Shown here in pieces: positions 8,118 through 15,934 of a stretch of 46,523 nt of DNA. The notes under the pieces are model-generated. The model saw nothing but the letters and a program-made list of their open reading frames with translations, made no database searches and was not told the origin of the DNA. How positions within the stretch are numbered: the first letter of the stretch is position 1; every line of letters starts with the position of its first letter. The translations under genes and the position numbers were made by a program. This DNA comes from Planctomycetota bacterium (GTDB lineage Bacteria; Planctomycetota; Planctomycetia; Gemmatales; Gemmataceae), in the NCBI GenBank assembly GCA_009920765.1, contig RFZJ01000023.1, positions 1 to 46,523 on the forward strand. The letters run 5' to 3'.

Positions 8118-9860
8118 ATGCAGGAACTTGATTTAGCTTGGTTTTTAGCACTCTTGGTAAACCCCTTAATTTTTGCAGTGATTTGTGGAATTTCTTCATT
8201 TCGTTCCAACCAAATTACCCCATGGATTGCAACTTTAGGTGGAGCTTTATCCCTGGGAATTTCCTTGGGAATGGCCGTTCAATTCAAATATGATACGGTA
8301 GAACAGCTAGGCGTGCTTGACGATGAAAATACCCGATTGCAAACCTCTCTTTTCGAAAGAGGAAAGGTATTTGATTTAGCGCCCGGGTTCGAAGTACATA
8401 AAAGCTTTGATTGGGTAACCAGGGTTCGGTGGGTTCCTAAATTAGGTATTAATTTTATTCTTGGGCTCGATGGATTAAACCTAGCTATTATTATTTTAGT
8501 CGCATTAATTTACTTTTTATCGCTACTCTCTTCATGGTTAAGAATATCTACTCAAAATAATTTTTACCCCTTAATATTCGTTTCCCAGTTTGGCTTATTC
8601 GGAGTTCTCCTTTCATTTGATGGGGTGTTTGTTCTTATTTTTCTAGCAATAAGCATTTTGACATATTACTTCATGATTCAAAACTGGGGAGGCGAATCTA
8701 AAAGTAATTCTGCTTATATATTTGGTACTACTAATACGATTGGTCTCTTAATTTTAGCAGGAGTACTATCATACTGCTATAAATCTGATTTAACTAAGTT
8801 TGCAAATCAAGGAGAAATCGAAATAGCAAAAAAACAACTCGAAAGAGCACATCCCGATTGGTCAGAAAAACAACTAACAGAATTTTTATCATACCATTCA
8901 TTTAATATTTTAACATTTCAACGTGCAGGACTTGAAAATCTGGCACAATCCAAAACAAGTACAGAAAAAAACACTAAACAAAAGCATGTTTTTTTTATAC
9001 TTACTGTTCTTGCAGCAGCTTTACTTTTAGGTTTTTCTTCGCCCGTAATGGCTTTGGCATACAAAACATACCAAAATACTGACATATCTGTCGCCATGCT
9101 TTTAGCAGGTGCTTTTCCAATACTTGGCATTTACATTTTTACTCGATTTGGCATGCAGATATTTCCTAGTGGTATAGTTTTATCAGCGTATTGGCTAACT
9201 TGGATAACAATAGGAATATTAATAGCATTAAACTTGTTTTTTTTATTTATCCGATCCCCTGAGCGTTTTATCGTTTTAATTTCGTGCTGGTTACAACTCA
9301 TTTGTTATCTGGGAATATTAACATCATTTGCTGGGTTGCCTAATGCTTGGAAAGCAAAAAATTTTGCAGGTTCATTTATCTGGGTTCTAGGTGGTTATTT
9401 GTGTATTTCAGGATTGGTTTATTTATGGAAGCAAATAAAATGCCAAGTCTTGGTAGATATAATTGATTTTAAAATTGGAACACTTAAAAAAGCTCCATTA
9501 ATTGGATGTTCATTCTCGATATTATTAATTGCCTTAGTTGGTTGTCCCGGTTTTATTAATTCCCTCGGGATGTTTTTATTAGCGGGATCTGCTTTACAAT
9601 TTGGTTTTATTCCCGCCTTGCTTACTGGAATTAGTTTTATTTTCATTGTCATTTCGTGCTACCGGATTTTAAACATTATTTTGGGGGACAGTACGGTTAC
9701 GCCCCCTTTATCAGACCTCAAACTCCAACAAACAATAGTAGTCTTTGCCACAATCATCCCTATAATAACTCTAGGTTTATTTCCAAACATCATGCTCTCA
9801 TGGTATATGCCCAGCACATCTGCCATTTCCGAATTGATTCAAACCACATTAGTAAAATAA
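8118..9860 (+). CDS. NuoM-like proton-translocating-subunit homologue, channel residues substituted
   Basis: A 580-residue polytopic membrane protein of the NuoL/M/N (Mrp antiporter) family. WVPKLGINFILGLDGLNLAI (105-124) is the NuoM-type signature, and the IQNWGG stretch at 187-192 and LLAGAFPILGIYIFTRF at 328-344 also align with NuoM by eye. Against E. coli NuoM the conserved membrane Glu144, Lys234 and Lys265 fall at Ala177, Leu304 and Ile335. The HTWLPDAH motif is replaced by MALAYKTY, although the preceding Pro309 is kept. A hydrophilic insert of about 65 residues (225-290) is unusual. No other nuo genes are adjacent; tatD follows after 18 bases. It is probably a structural or repurposed subunit rather than a working proton pump. 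Family is secure, function is not. Confidence 0.82.
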   Translation: MQELDLAWFLALLVNPLIFAVICGISSFRSNQITPWIATLGGALSLGISLGMAVQFKYDTVEQLGVLDDENTRLQTSLFERGKVFDLAPGFEVHKSFDWVTRVRWVPKLGINFILGLDGLNLAIIILVALIYFLSLLSSWLRISTQNNFYPLIFVSQFGLFGVLLSFDGVFVLIFLAISILTYYFMIQNWGGESKSNSAYIFGTTNTIGLLILAGVLSYCYKSDLTKFANQGEIEIAKKQLERAHPDWSEKQLTEFLSYHSFNILTFQRAGLENLAQSKTSTEKNTKQKHVFFILTVLAAALLLGFSSPVMALAYKTYQNTDISVAMLLAGAFPILGIYIFTRFGMQIFPSGIVLSAYWLTWITIGILIALNLFFLFIRSPERFIVLISCWLQLICYLGILTSFAGLPNAWKAKNFAGSFIWVLGGYLCISGLVYLWKQIKCQVLVDIIDFKIGTLKKAPLIGCSFSILLIALVGCPGFINSLGMFLLAGSALQFGFIPALLTGISFIFIVISCYRILNIILGDSTVTPPLSDLKLQQTIVVFATIIPIITLGLFPNIMLSWYMPSTSAISELIQTTLVK

Positions 9861-9878
9861 AATATTTAAAGACTCAAA

Positions 9879-10655
9879 ATGCCAATATTCGACACTCATG
9901 CTCACCTTGATGATGACAAATATTTAAAAGACCTAGATAATGTTGTTTTGTCCTTTACAAATGCAAACAACAGGATCTTATGTGTCGCCACAGGAATTAA
10001 TTCAAGCAAACGTTGCTCAGAAATTGCAAATAATTATTCTTTTGTATTTTTTAGCGCAGGCATACACCCCAACTCTATCACCCAAAACCCTGAAAACAGC
10101 ATCGAATTATTAGACATTTTTATAAAAGACAAAAAACCAATTGCGTTGGGAGAAATAGGTCTGGACAGATTCAGGGATTACACCCCTTTCGATTTACAAA
10201 TCCAATATTTCGTGGCGCAAATCCAATTGGCCAGAAAATACAATCTTCCAATATTAATCCATTGCAGGGATGCCTGGAATGATATGCTGCCACTCTTGGA
10301 AACCGAAGTGCGTAAATATGGCCCCATCAAAGGGGTAATTCATTCTTTCACTGGCAATCTTGATCACGCCGAAAAATGCATAAAATTAGGCTTATATTTA
10401 TCATTTGCAGGCATGCTAACTTACAAAAAAAATGATGCCTTAAGGAGAGTTGCTGCAAAATGCCCGATCGAGAAAATTTTGGTTGAAACTGATGCTCCTT
10501 ACTTGGCCCCGGAGCCATTTCGTGGCAAAAGAAACGAGCCCTCTTTTATAAACTACACTGTTAAAACCTTGGCTGAAATTTTAAATGTCTCAATGGAAGA
10601 ACTAGAAAATCAATTATGGATCAATTCAAACAAAGTTTTAAATTTGCCTTCTTGA
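9879..10655 (+). CDS. tatD: TatD family metal-dependent hydrolase (DNase)
   Basis: A 258-residue TIM-barrel metallohydrolase of the TatD family. Its members are Mg-dependent 3'-5' exonucleases acting on DNA and sometimes RNA in the cytoplasm. The metal ligands are all present: H7 and H9 in FDTHAHLD, E92 in ALGEIGLD, H128 in LIHCRD, H155 in GVIHSFTG and D205 in VETDAPYLAPEPFRGKRNEP. The length is normal. It follows the NuoM-like gene by 18 bases and may be cotranscribed with it. Its TGA stop (10653-10655) directly abuts the stop of pyrE on the other strand, so there is no intergenic terminator. Confidence 0.93.
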   Translation: MPIFDTHAHLDDDKYLKDLDNVVLSFTNANNRILCVATGINSSKRCSEIANNYSFVFFSAGIHPNSITQNPENSIELLDIFIKDKKPIALGEIGLDRFRDYTPFDLQIQYFVAQIQLARKYNLPILIHCRDAWNDMLPLLETEVRKYGPIKGVIHSFTGNLDHAEKCIKLGLYLSFAGMLTYKKNDALRRVAAKCPIEKILVETDAPYLAPEPFRGKRNEPSFINYTVKTLAEILNVSMEELENQLWINSNKVLNLPS

Positions 10656-11204
10656 TTACACGGGCTGAACTCCAAAATCGCGAATAGTAAAAATCGGAAT
10701 GAATGGACAACGAGGTTCAATCAGTTCTCTTGCGCCCTGCAACCGATCCACAATACAAACCACTGCGATAACTTTGCAGTCAATCTTTTCGACTTCTTCA
10801 ACGGCTTCCATTGCAGAACCACCGGTAGTAAGAACATCGTCCAAAATAACAACTTTAGAACCCGGAACCAACACTCCTTCAATTCTCTGCTTGCTACCGT
10901 GCTCTTTTGCTTTTTTTCTGACAAAAAAACCTTCAAGGGAAACCCCATGTTGTTGGCTTTTTACCAAAGTAGCGGCGGTTAAGGGAATAGCGCCGACTTC
11001 AAGCCCGCCAAGAGAATCTGGTTTTAGTGGATGGATAATTTCCCAGAAAAGTTCACCAAGTAAGTCAATAACCAGTGAATTGAACAATGCTTTTTTACTA
11101 TCAATGTAATAGGTGCTGGTTTTTCCAGAAGCCAGAACAAAATGTCCAGTTTGAAATGCACGAGATTTAAAAGCTTCGAGTAACTTTTGTCTTTTAGAAT
11201 CCAT
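10656..11204 (-). CDS. pyrE: Orotate phosphoribosyltransferase
   Basis: Transfers the ribose-phosphate of PRPP to orotate, giving OMP in pyrimidine synthesis. The protein has 182 residues. The PRPP-binding motif VVILDDVLTTGGS is at 118-130. The flexible-loop basic segment FFVRKKAKEHGSKQ is at 93-106, and the N-terminal ASGKTSTYYIDSKKA orotate-binding region is typical. It starts 24 bases after the DUF1571 gene on the same strand, so the two may share a transcript. Its stop codon abuts the tatD stop with no base between. A long open frame on the opposite strand (10699-11109) is a shadow. Confidence 0.94.
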   Translation of the reverse strand: MDSKRQKLLEAFKSRAFQTGHFVLASGKTSTYYIDSKKALFNSLVIDLLGELFWEIIHPLKPDSLGGLEVGAIPLTAATLVKSQQHGVSLEGFFVRKKAKEHGSKQRIEGVLVPGSKVVILDDVLTTGGSAMEAVEEVEKIDCKVIAVVCIVDRLQGARELIEPRCPFIPIFTIRDFGVQPV

Positions 11205-11228
11205 TTAAAGAAATCCATTCAAATCGAA

Positions 11229-12071
11229 TCATTTTTGAAAAACGGCAAGATCCAAGCCGGGATTAAGCTTTAGATCTTTATATCCGTAAGCCTCCTCAAG
11301 AGGAGCATCTTCTCCATCTTTTGGCCAAGAATAATTCTCGATGCGAATTGGGAGATTGTTTTCTTTATCAAAAAACACGATGTTTTTGTAAAAAAGAAAG
11401 TACCCATCAGCATTATTTGGATGAGTTAATTCTAATCGTGTGCATGGGCGATCATAGCAAATTACATCACTAATCGAGACATCAGTAGCTTTTCTCTTTC
11501 TTTCTTCAATCCAACCATTTTCAAGCGTTCTAATTAGCATTTCAAGCCCAGCTTCGGAAATATTGTGGCGGTTATTCGCCGTAGATTTAGGGTCATTTAT
11601 GTCCAAGGTAATAAAGCCCACGGCTCCTAAAAATCCAGCACCTTTTACGCGCATTTTTGCAGGGTCTTTGGTCAATGTGTAGATGGCCTCCTGACCTTTA
11701 CTTGCCCGGGGTTCAGACCATTTCATGTGCAAATAGAAAGGTTTGCCCACAGTTGCCTGAATTTGAATAGAGGCTTCAGGAAGTAATTTACCTTTGATTC
11801 GTTCCAATTGATAAAGTGTGGCATTATAATCTTTGACATTTTCAAAAGATTTTACCGCAGCAAGAATAAACTCAAGTGGTTTATCCATCGATTCATTTGG
11901 TTTAGCGGGATGTTTAATTATCTCTTGGATTATTTCTTGTTCGATTTGCTTTAAACTATTATCTGGTCTTGCTTGAGTTGCATTTCCGGTTGCAATGATA
12001 AAAACGCCTAATATTCCTCCAAAAAATATATATGCCAACCTAGGAAAGCGGCCTTGGGTAATCGTTTGCAT
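11229..12071 (-). CDS. DUF1571 domain exported protein
   Basis: A 280-residue exported protein. The first 35 residues hold a basic start and a hydrophobic segment (LAYIFFGGILGVFIIATGNA), a signal peptide or anchor. The rest matches the DUF1571 pattern as I recall it: a strand with FYLHMKWSEP followed by a GQEAIY turn, a central ISEAGLEMLIRTLENG region, and a terminal LEEAYGYKDLKLNPGL. This family is common in planctomycetes and its fold resembles outer-membrane lipoprotein carrier proteins; no reaction is known. A CYDRPC segment could form a disulfide. pyrE follows after 24 bases. Confidence 0.8.
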   Translation of the reverse strand: MQTITQGRFPRLAYIFFGGILGVFIIATGNATQARPDNSLKQIEQEIIQEIIKHPAKPNESMDKPLEFILAAVKSFENVKDYNATLYQLERIKGKLLPEASIQIQATVGKPFYLHMKWSEPRASKGQEAIYTLTKDPAKMRVKGAGFLGAVGFITLDINDPKSTANNRHNISEAGLEMLIRTLENGWIEERKRKATDVSISDVICYDRPCTRLELTHPNNADGYFLFYKNIVFFDKENNLPIRIENYSWPKDGEDAPLEEAYGYKDLKLNPGLDLAVFQK

Positions 12072-12276
12072 TATAATACCAAGTGAAAATATAATAATCG
12101 GTCCTTATAATGAAATTAACACATGAAAAACAACATGTTCGGTAATCATCCTTAGAATAGTTAAATTTAATGCTTATCTAAGCGTTAAAAGTAAAACAAA
12201 CTACGGAATCCCCATAAGTTTCTGACTTATATGCCATGTTGCCTGAAAACTTCAATAGTGTTTATGGTGCACAAAT

Positions 12277-12927
12277 ATGATCAGTATAAAAAATATTGTA
12301 ATATTTAAAGTAACTTCAGAATTTTTTGAAGAAAACGGATACATCGTCCATCTTGATGGGCATGAAAAAGCCGTTGTATTTGATCCTGGGTCAGAAGTTG
12401 ATCAATTTTTAAAGTATCTTTCAAAAAAAAACCTAATAATTGAGGCTATTTGCTTAACTCATGCCCATCCAGACCATATTGCTGGGGTAGCAGGCGTAAA
12501 AGAGGCCTTTCCTGAAGCAAAAATCGCAATTGGAATAAACGAAGCCGAGGCACTTACAAATCCGCAATTAAACCTAAGTACCTTACTGGGTTTCGAAATG
12601 ATATCACCTAAAGCAGATACAACATTGGAAGATGGGCAAAATATAGATTTTGCTGGAATTAATTTTAACATTAGAGAGATACCTGGGCATTCACCTGGCC
12701 ATATTGCCTACATTGCTAAAGACTCAAGATTTCATATTTTCAGTGGGGATATTTTATTTGAAGGAAGTATTGGTCGTTGTGATTTCCCAGGCGGAGATTT
12801 TAAAACCCTTATCAGTGGCATCAAACAAAAACTTTTATGCCTCCCACCAGATTCTAAAGTTTATCCAGGCCATGGGTCAACAACCACTATTGGCGAAGAA
12901 GCAAAAAGTAATCCGTTCCTTAATTAA
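12277..12927 (+). CDS. Metallo-beta-lactamase-fold hydrolase (glyoxalase II-like)
   Basis: A 216-residue single-domain MBL-fold enzyme resembling the hydroxyacylglutathione hydrolase group. The metal motif THAHPDH is at 61-67. Further ligands are the His in PGHSPGHIAY, the Asp in FSGDILFEGSIGRCDFPGG and the terminal His in VYPGHGS. These are the standard binuclear metal set. It is shorter than classical glyoxalase II and lacks its C-terminal glutathione-binding helices, so the thioester substrate is unknown. Its TAA stop shares the palindromic TTAA with the stop of the opposing nucleotidyltransferase gene. Confidence 0.88.
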   Translation: MISIKNIVIFKVTSEFFEENGYIVHLDGHEKAVVFDPGSEVDQFLKYLSKKNLIIEAICLTHAHPDHIAGVAGVKEAFPEAKIAIGINEAEALTNPQLNLSTLLGFEMISPKADTTLEDGQNIDFAGINFNIREIPGHSPGHIAYIAKDSRFHIFSGDILFEGSIGRCDFPGGDFKTLISGIKQKLLCLPPDSKVYPGHGSTTTIGEEAKSNPFLN

Positions 12928-13613
12928 CGAAGCATTAAAGATAAATTGATTTTCTGCACAGATTCCCAGGCTTCGACAGTGCCAACAGGATACCAAAAAC
13001 CAGCTGGTATCACTTCAACCCGCTGTTGTTTTGCTAGGGTTGAAAGATAATCTGTAATCTCAAATTCGCCTCTGGCAGAAATACCAAGTTCTTGTGAAAA
13101 AACTGACTGGGGAAAATGATAAGCCCCAGTGTTTGCCATCGCAGGACCATGAATTTTGGGTTTTTCAGTCATTCTCCCCAAACTGCCATCCACGTTTAAG
13201 GATGCCACTCCGAAATTCCAAGGATCGACAACCTCCTTGACAATTACTCCAGAAGAAACGCTTGCTAATTTTTTTAAATCTTGGGCTCCATAAAGATCAT
13301 CACCATTTAAAACAAGAAAACTTGGGGATTTTATAAATGCCTTGCAACTTCTAAGGGCATCCCCTGTCCCTTTTGGAGGGTCTTGGCGAACTATATCAAA
13401 ATCTTTGAACCATTTTTGCTGTTGCATAAACTTTTCGATTTGCTCTCCAAGATAATGGACCACCACCACTACCCTGCTAATTTCTTGTGGCAATGCTCCT
13501 AATGTCCAATCCAAAATTGGTCGCCCTTGTATTGGCAATAATGGTTTTGGTGTGGTTAACGTATGAGGCCGCAATCTGGTACCAAATCCTGCCGCCAATA
13601 AAATCGCATCCAT
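12924..13613 (-). CDS. NDP-sugar pyrophosphorylase-type nucleotidyltransferase
   Basis: A 229-residue nucleotidyltransferase that should activate a sugar 1-phosphate with an NTP. The nucleotide signature LLAAGFGTRLRPHTLTTPKP is at the N-terminus. LVLNGDDLYG carries the metal-binding Asp, and GEFEITDYL and GFWYPVGTVEAWE match glucose-1-phosphate thymidylyltransferase-like enzymes. There is no C-terminal beta-helix, so it is not GlmU-like; MurU-like or RmlA-like activity is possible. The ATG at 13613 is preceded by TGAGG at a suitable distance; a GTG at 13628 is less likely. It begins 16 bases after the ppk1 stop, implying cotranscription. Confidence 0.87.
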   Translation of the reverse strand: MDAILLAAGFGTRLRPHTLTTPKPLLPIQGRPILDWTLGALPQEISRVVVVVHYLGEQIEKFMQQQKWFKDFDIVRQDPPKGTGDALRSCKAFIKSPSFLVLNGDDLYGAQDLKKLASVSSGVIVKEVVDPWNFGVASLNVDGSLGRMTEKPKIHGPAMANTGAYHFPQSVFSQELGISARGEFEITDYLSTLAKQQRVEVIPAGFWYPVGTVEAWESVQKINLSLMLR

Positions 13614-13629
13614 GCCTATCAACCTCACT

Positions 13630-15831
13630 CTAGTTGTTTTTTTTTACTTTTCTTGCTTTGAGAACAACCGGGGGTTTCTCATTTTTGGGTTCATTTGCAA
13701 TTTCAGATTGCAGTTCGGCTGTTATATTTTGGGCATTGTTAATTGCCAGCTCCAGGAATTTTTCCTGGCTTCGGATTCTGGGCACATTTCCTTTGGGTGC
13801 AATTTTTTTATAAGAACCATCAGCTTGTAATTCACGGGCCTTCATGTTGTCATTAAGAGAAATATTTAAAATCTCAGAAATAATCCGGGACTTTAAATCA
13901 AGTGGTTCAATTGGAAAAACAACCTCAACCCTTCGGCTAAGATTACGGTCCATCCAATCAGCAGAACCAATGTAAACTTGCGGATTACCACCATTTTCAA
14001 AATAATAAACACGACTGTGCTCAAGAAACCGGTCAACAATAGAAATAACCCGAATATTTTCACTTATTCCAGGCAAGCCCGGCCTTAAATTGCAAATTCC
14101 CCTGCAAATTATATCTATTTTTACTCCTGAATTACTCGCCCGGTATAAAGCTTTTACAATCGCAGGTTCCAGCAATCCATTTATTTTGGCGACTATTCTT
14201 GAGGCTTTACCTTGCTGGGCAAAAGCCCCCTCCAAAGTAATTTTTTCAAGCATGAAATCTTGAAGCCTACTAGGTGCAACAATCAATTTTTTCCACTTCG
14301 GCAACTCACAATAACCAGTTAAATAATTAAACAGCGCTGATACATCTTCACAAAAATCATTGTTACAAGTGAAGTACCCTAGGTCAGTATACATTCTGGC
14401 TGTTTGAGGGTTATAGTTCCCGGTGGAAAGATGAACATACCTTCTTAATCCATCATCTTCTTTTCTTACCACCAGAGCTGCTTTACAATGCGTTTTTAAA
14501 CCTACAAAACCGAATACCACATGAACCCCTGATTTCTCAAGCTCTCTGGCCCACAATATATTTCGCTCCTCATCAAGCCTCGCTTTAATTTCAATAACAG
14601 CAGTGACTGCTTTGCCATTGTCAGCCGCCCTTTGAAGAGAACGAACTATAGGGGAGTCACTACTAGTCCTATAAAGTGTAAGCTTTATAGCTAGTACTTT
14701 ATCATCGTTTGCAGCAGCTTCGATAAAATCCATGGTATGACCGAAAGTCTCATATGGATGATGAGCAAGAATATCCTTGGCGCGAATCGCAGCCCAAGGG
14801 CTGGCAAATTTAGCAAAATCAGGTGAAAACTGAGAAACAAATTGTGAGTCATGCAAGTGTGGAAAACCCGGTAAACCATGTACTTGAAATAATCCGGTTA
14901 AATCCAAGAAACCCTTGGAGCGATAAACATCCATTCCATCCAATGCCAATGCTTTAACAAGAAAATTTTCTACCTCTGGAGTTGCACTTGACTCTATCTG
15001 TAAGCGAACCGCCATCCCTCTTCTTCTCTTACGAATTTCTTCCTCGATGGTTTTAAGCAAATCCTCAACATCATCATCTTCAATTTCAAAATCACTATTG
15101 CGGGTAACTCTAAATCCAGTTGCATGGTCAATTATCATCCCCGGAAACAAATCAGGAAGATGAGTCCGAATAATGGTCTCAAGAGTTGTGAAAACATACT
15201 TGCAACTAGGTCTTCCCTGGATTGGCAAAGGCACATACCTTGGTAATACTGCTGGTACTTGCACAACAGCCATCAAAGTTTCACCCCCTCGTGGCCTCTG
15301 CAATTGGACAACAAGATTGAGCGACTTGTTAAGTAAATGAGGAAATGGATGAACAGGATCAATGGCCAATGGGGTCAAAACTGGAAAAATCTCTCGATTA
15401 AAAATTTCTGCGATATGGGCTTTATCAGTTTCATTGAAATCAGCCTGTTTAATAAAAATTATCCCTTCTTTTTCAAGTGCTGGATAAATGTCATTATGCA
15501 GGCAATCGTAAGCTTCGTTTGTCATCTGGCTTACGTTAGTGCAAATCTTTTCCAACTGGATTTTTACAGGAGTCTTGTCTGCACCTGAACCCATTGCAAC
15601 ACCAGCTTGAAACTTCTGTTGCAATCCACCCACACGCACCATGAAAAACTCATCGAGATTTGATTCGAAAATAGCAAGAAACTTCAACCTTTCCAGCAAA
15701 GGAACTGATGAATCTTTACCTTCCTCAAGAACTCTACGATTAAATTCAAGCCAGCTTAGTTCTCGATTAAAATACAATTTGGAATCATCTAGTTCATTCC
15801 CGGATTTACTATCGTTAGCGATGATATTCAT
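13630..15831 (-). CDS. ppk1: Polyphosphate kinase 1
   Basis: Makes inorganic polyphosphate from ATP through a phosphohistidine. The 733 residues cover all four PPK1 domains. ELSWLEFNRRVLEE and the following LKFLAIFESNLDEFFMVRVGGL mark the N-terminal domain. RYVHLSTGNYN carries the autophosphorylated His at residue 467 (His435 in E. coli), and VDRFLEHSRVYYF carries the second essential His at 605. GSADWMDRNLSRRVEVVFPI closes the core. A Lys-rich tail ends the protein. The ATG at 15831 is used. A sugar nucleotidyltransferase follows after 16 bases, and the SEC-C/TPR gene lies 103 bases upstream on the same strand. Confidence 0.96.
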   Translation of the reverse strand: MNIIANDSKSGNELDDSKLYFNRELSWLEFNRRVLEEGKDSSVPLLERLKFLAIFESNLDEFFMVRVGGLQQKFQAGVAMGSGADKTPVKIQLEKICTNVSQMTNEAYDCLHNDIYPALEKEGIIFIKQADFNETDKAHIAEIFNREIFPVLTPLAIDPVHPFPHLLNKSLNLVVQLQRPRGGETLMAVVQVPAVLPRYVPLPIQGRPSCKYVFTTLETIIRTHLPDLFPGMIIDHATGFRVTRNSDFEIEDDDVEDLLKTIEEEIRKRRRGMAVRLQIESSATPEVENFLVKALALDGMDVYRSKGFLDLTGLFQVHGLPGFPHLHDSQFVSQFSPDFAKFASPWAAIRAKDILAHHPYETFGHTMDFIEAAANDDKVLAIKLTLYRTSSDSPIVRSLQRAADNGKAVTAVIEIKARLDEERNILWARELEKSGVHVVFGFVGLKTHCKAALVVRKEDDGLRRYVHLSTGNYNPQTARMYTDLGYFTCNNDFCEDVSALFNYLTGYCELPKWKKLIVAPSRLQDFMLEKITLEGAFAQQGKASRIVAKINGLLEPAIVKALYRASNSGVKIDIICRGICNLRPGLPGISENIRVISIVDRFLEHSRVYYFENGGNPQVYIGSADWMDRNLSRRVEVVFPIEPLDLKSRIISEILNISLNDNMKARELQADGSYKKIAPKGNVPRIRSQEKFLELAINNAQNITAELQSEIANEPKNEKPPVVLKARKVKKNN

Positions 15832-15876
15832 TTTGATATTAAGCCTAATAAAACTCGAGTATTTTTGTTCCTATTG

Positions 15877-15917
15877 CAAAGATGCTTTATATTCATCACG
15901 AAAAATCCGCATCTTTG
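15877..15917 (-). repeat. 9-bp inverted repeat between the SEC-C/TPR gene and ppk1
   Basis: CAAAGATGC at 15877-15885 and GCATCTTTG at 15909-15917 are perfect inverted repeats around a 23-base loop, in the short gap after the SEC-C/TPR stop and before ppk1. The transcript could form a stem here. No U-run follows, so a plain intrinsic terminator is not supported; a processing signal or leader structure for ppk1 is possible. Confidence 0.4.
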
Positions 15918-15934
15918 AATCATTAATTTACCGC

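Noticed and set aside
7967..8209. N-terminal extension of ScpB to a TTG, which would contain a lipobox-like LILILGC
   Set aside because: It overlaps the start of the divergent NuoM-like gene, has no ribosome site, and ScpB is a cytoplasmic protein.
10699..11109. 136-codon open frame opposite pyrE
   Set aside because: Shadow of a well-supported gene; low-complexity Ser/Thr/Pro translation with no family features.
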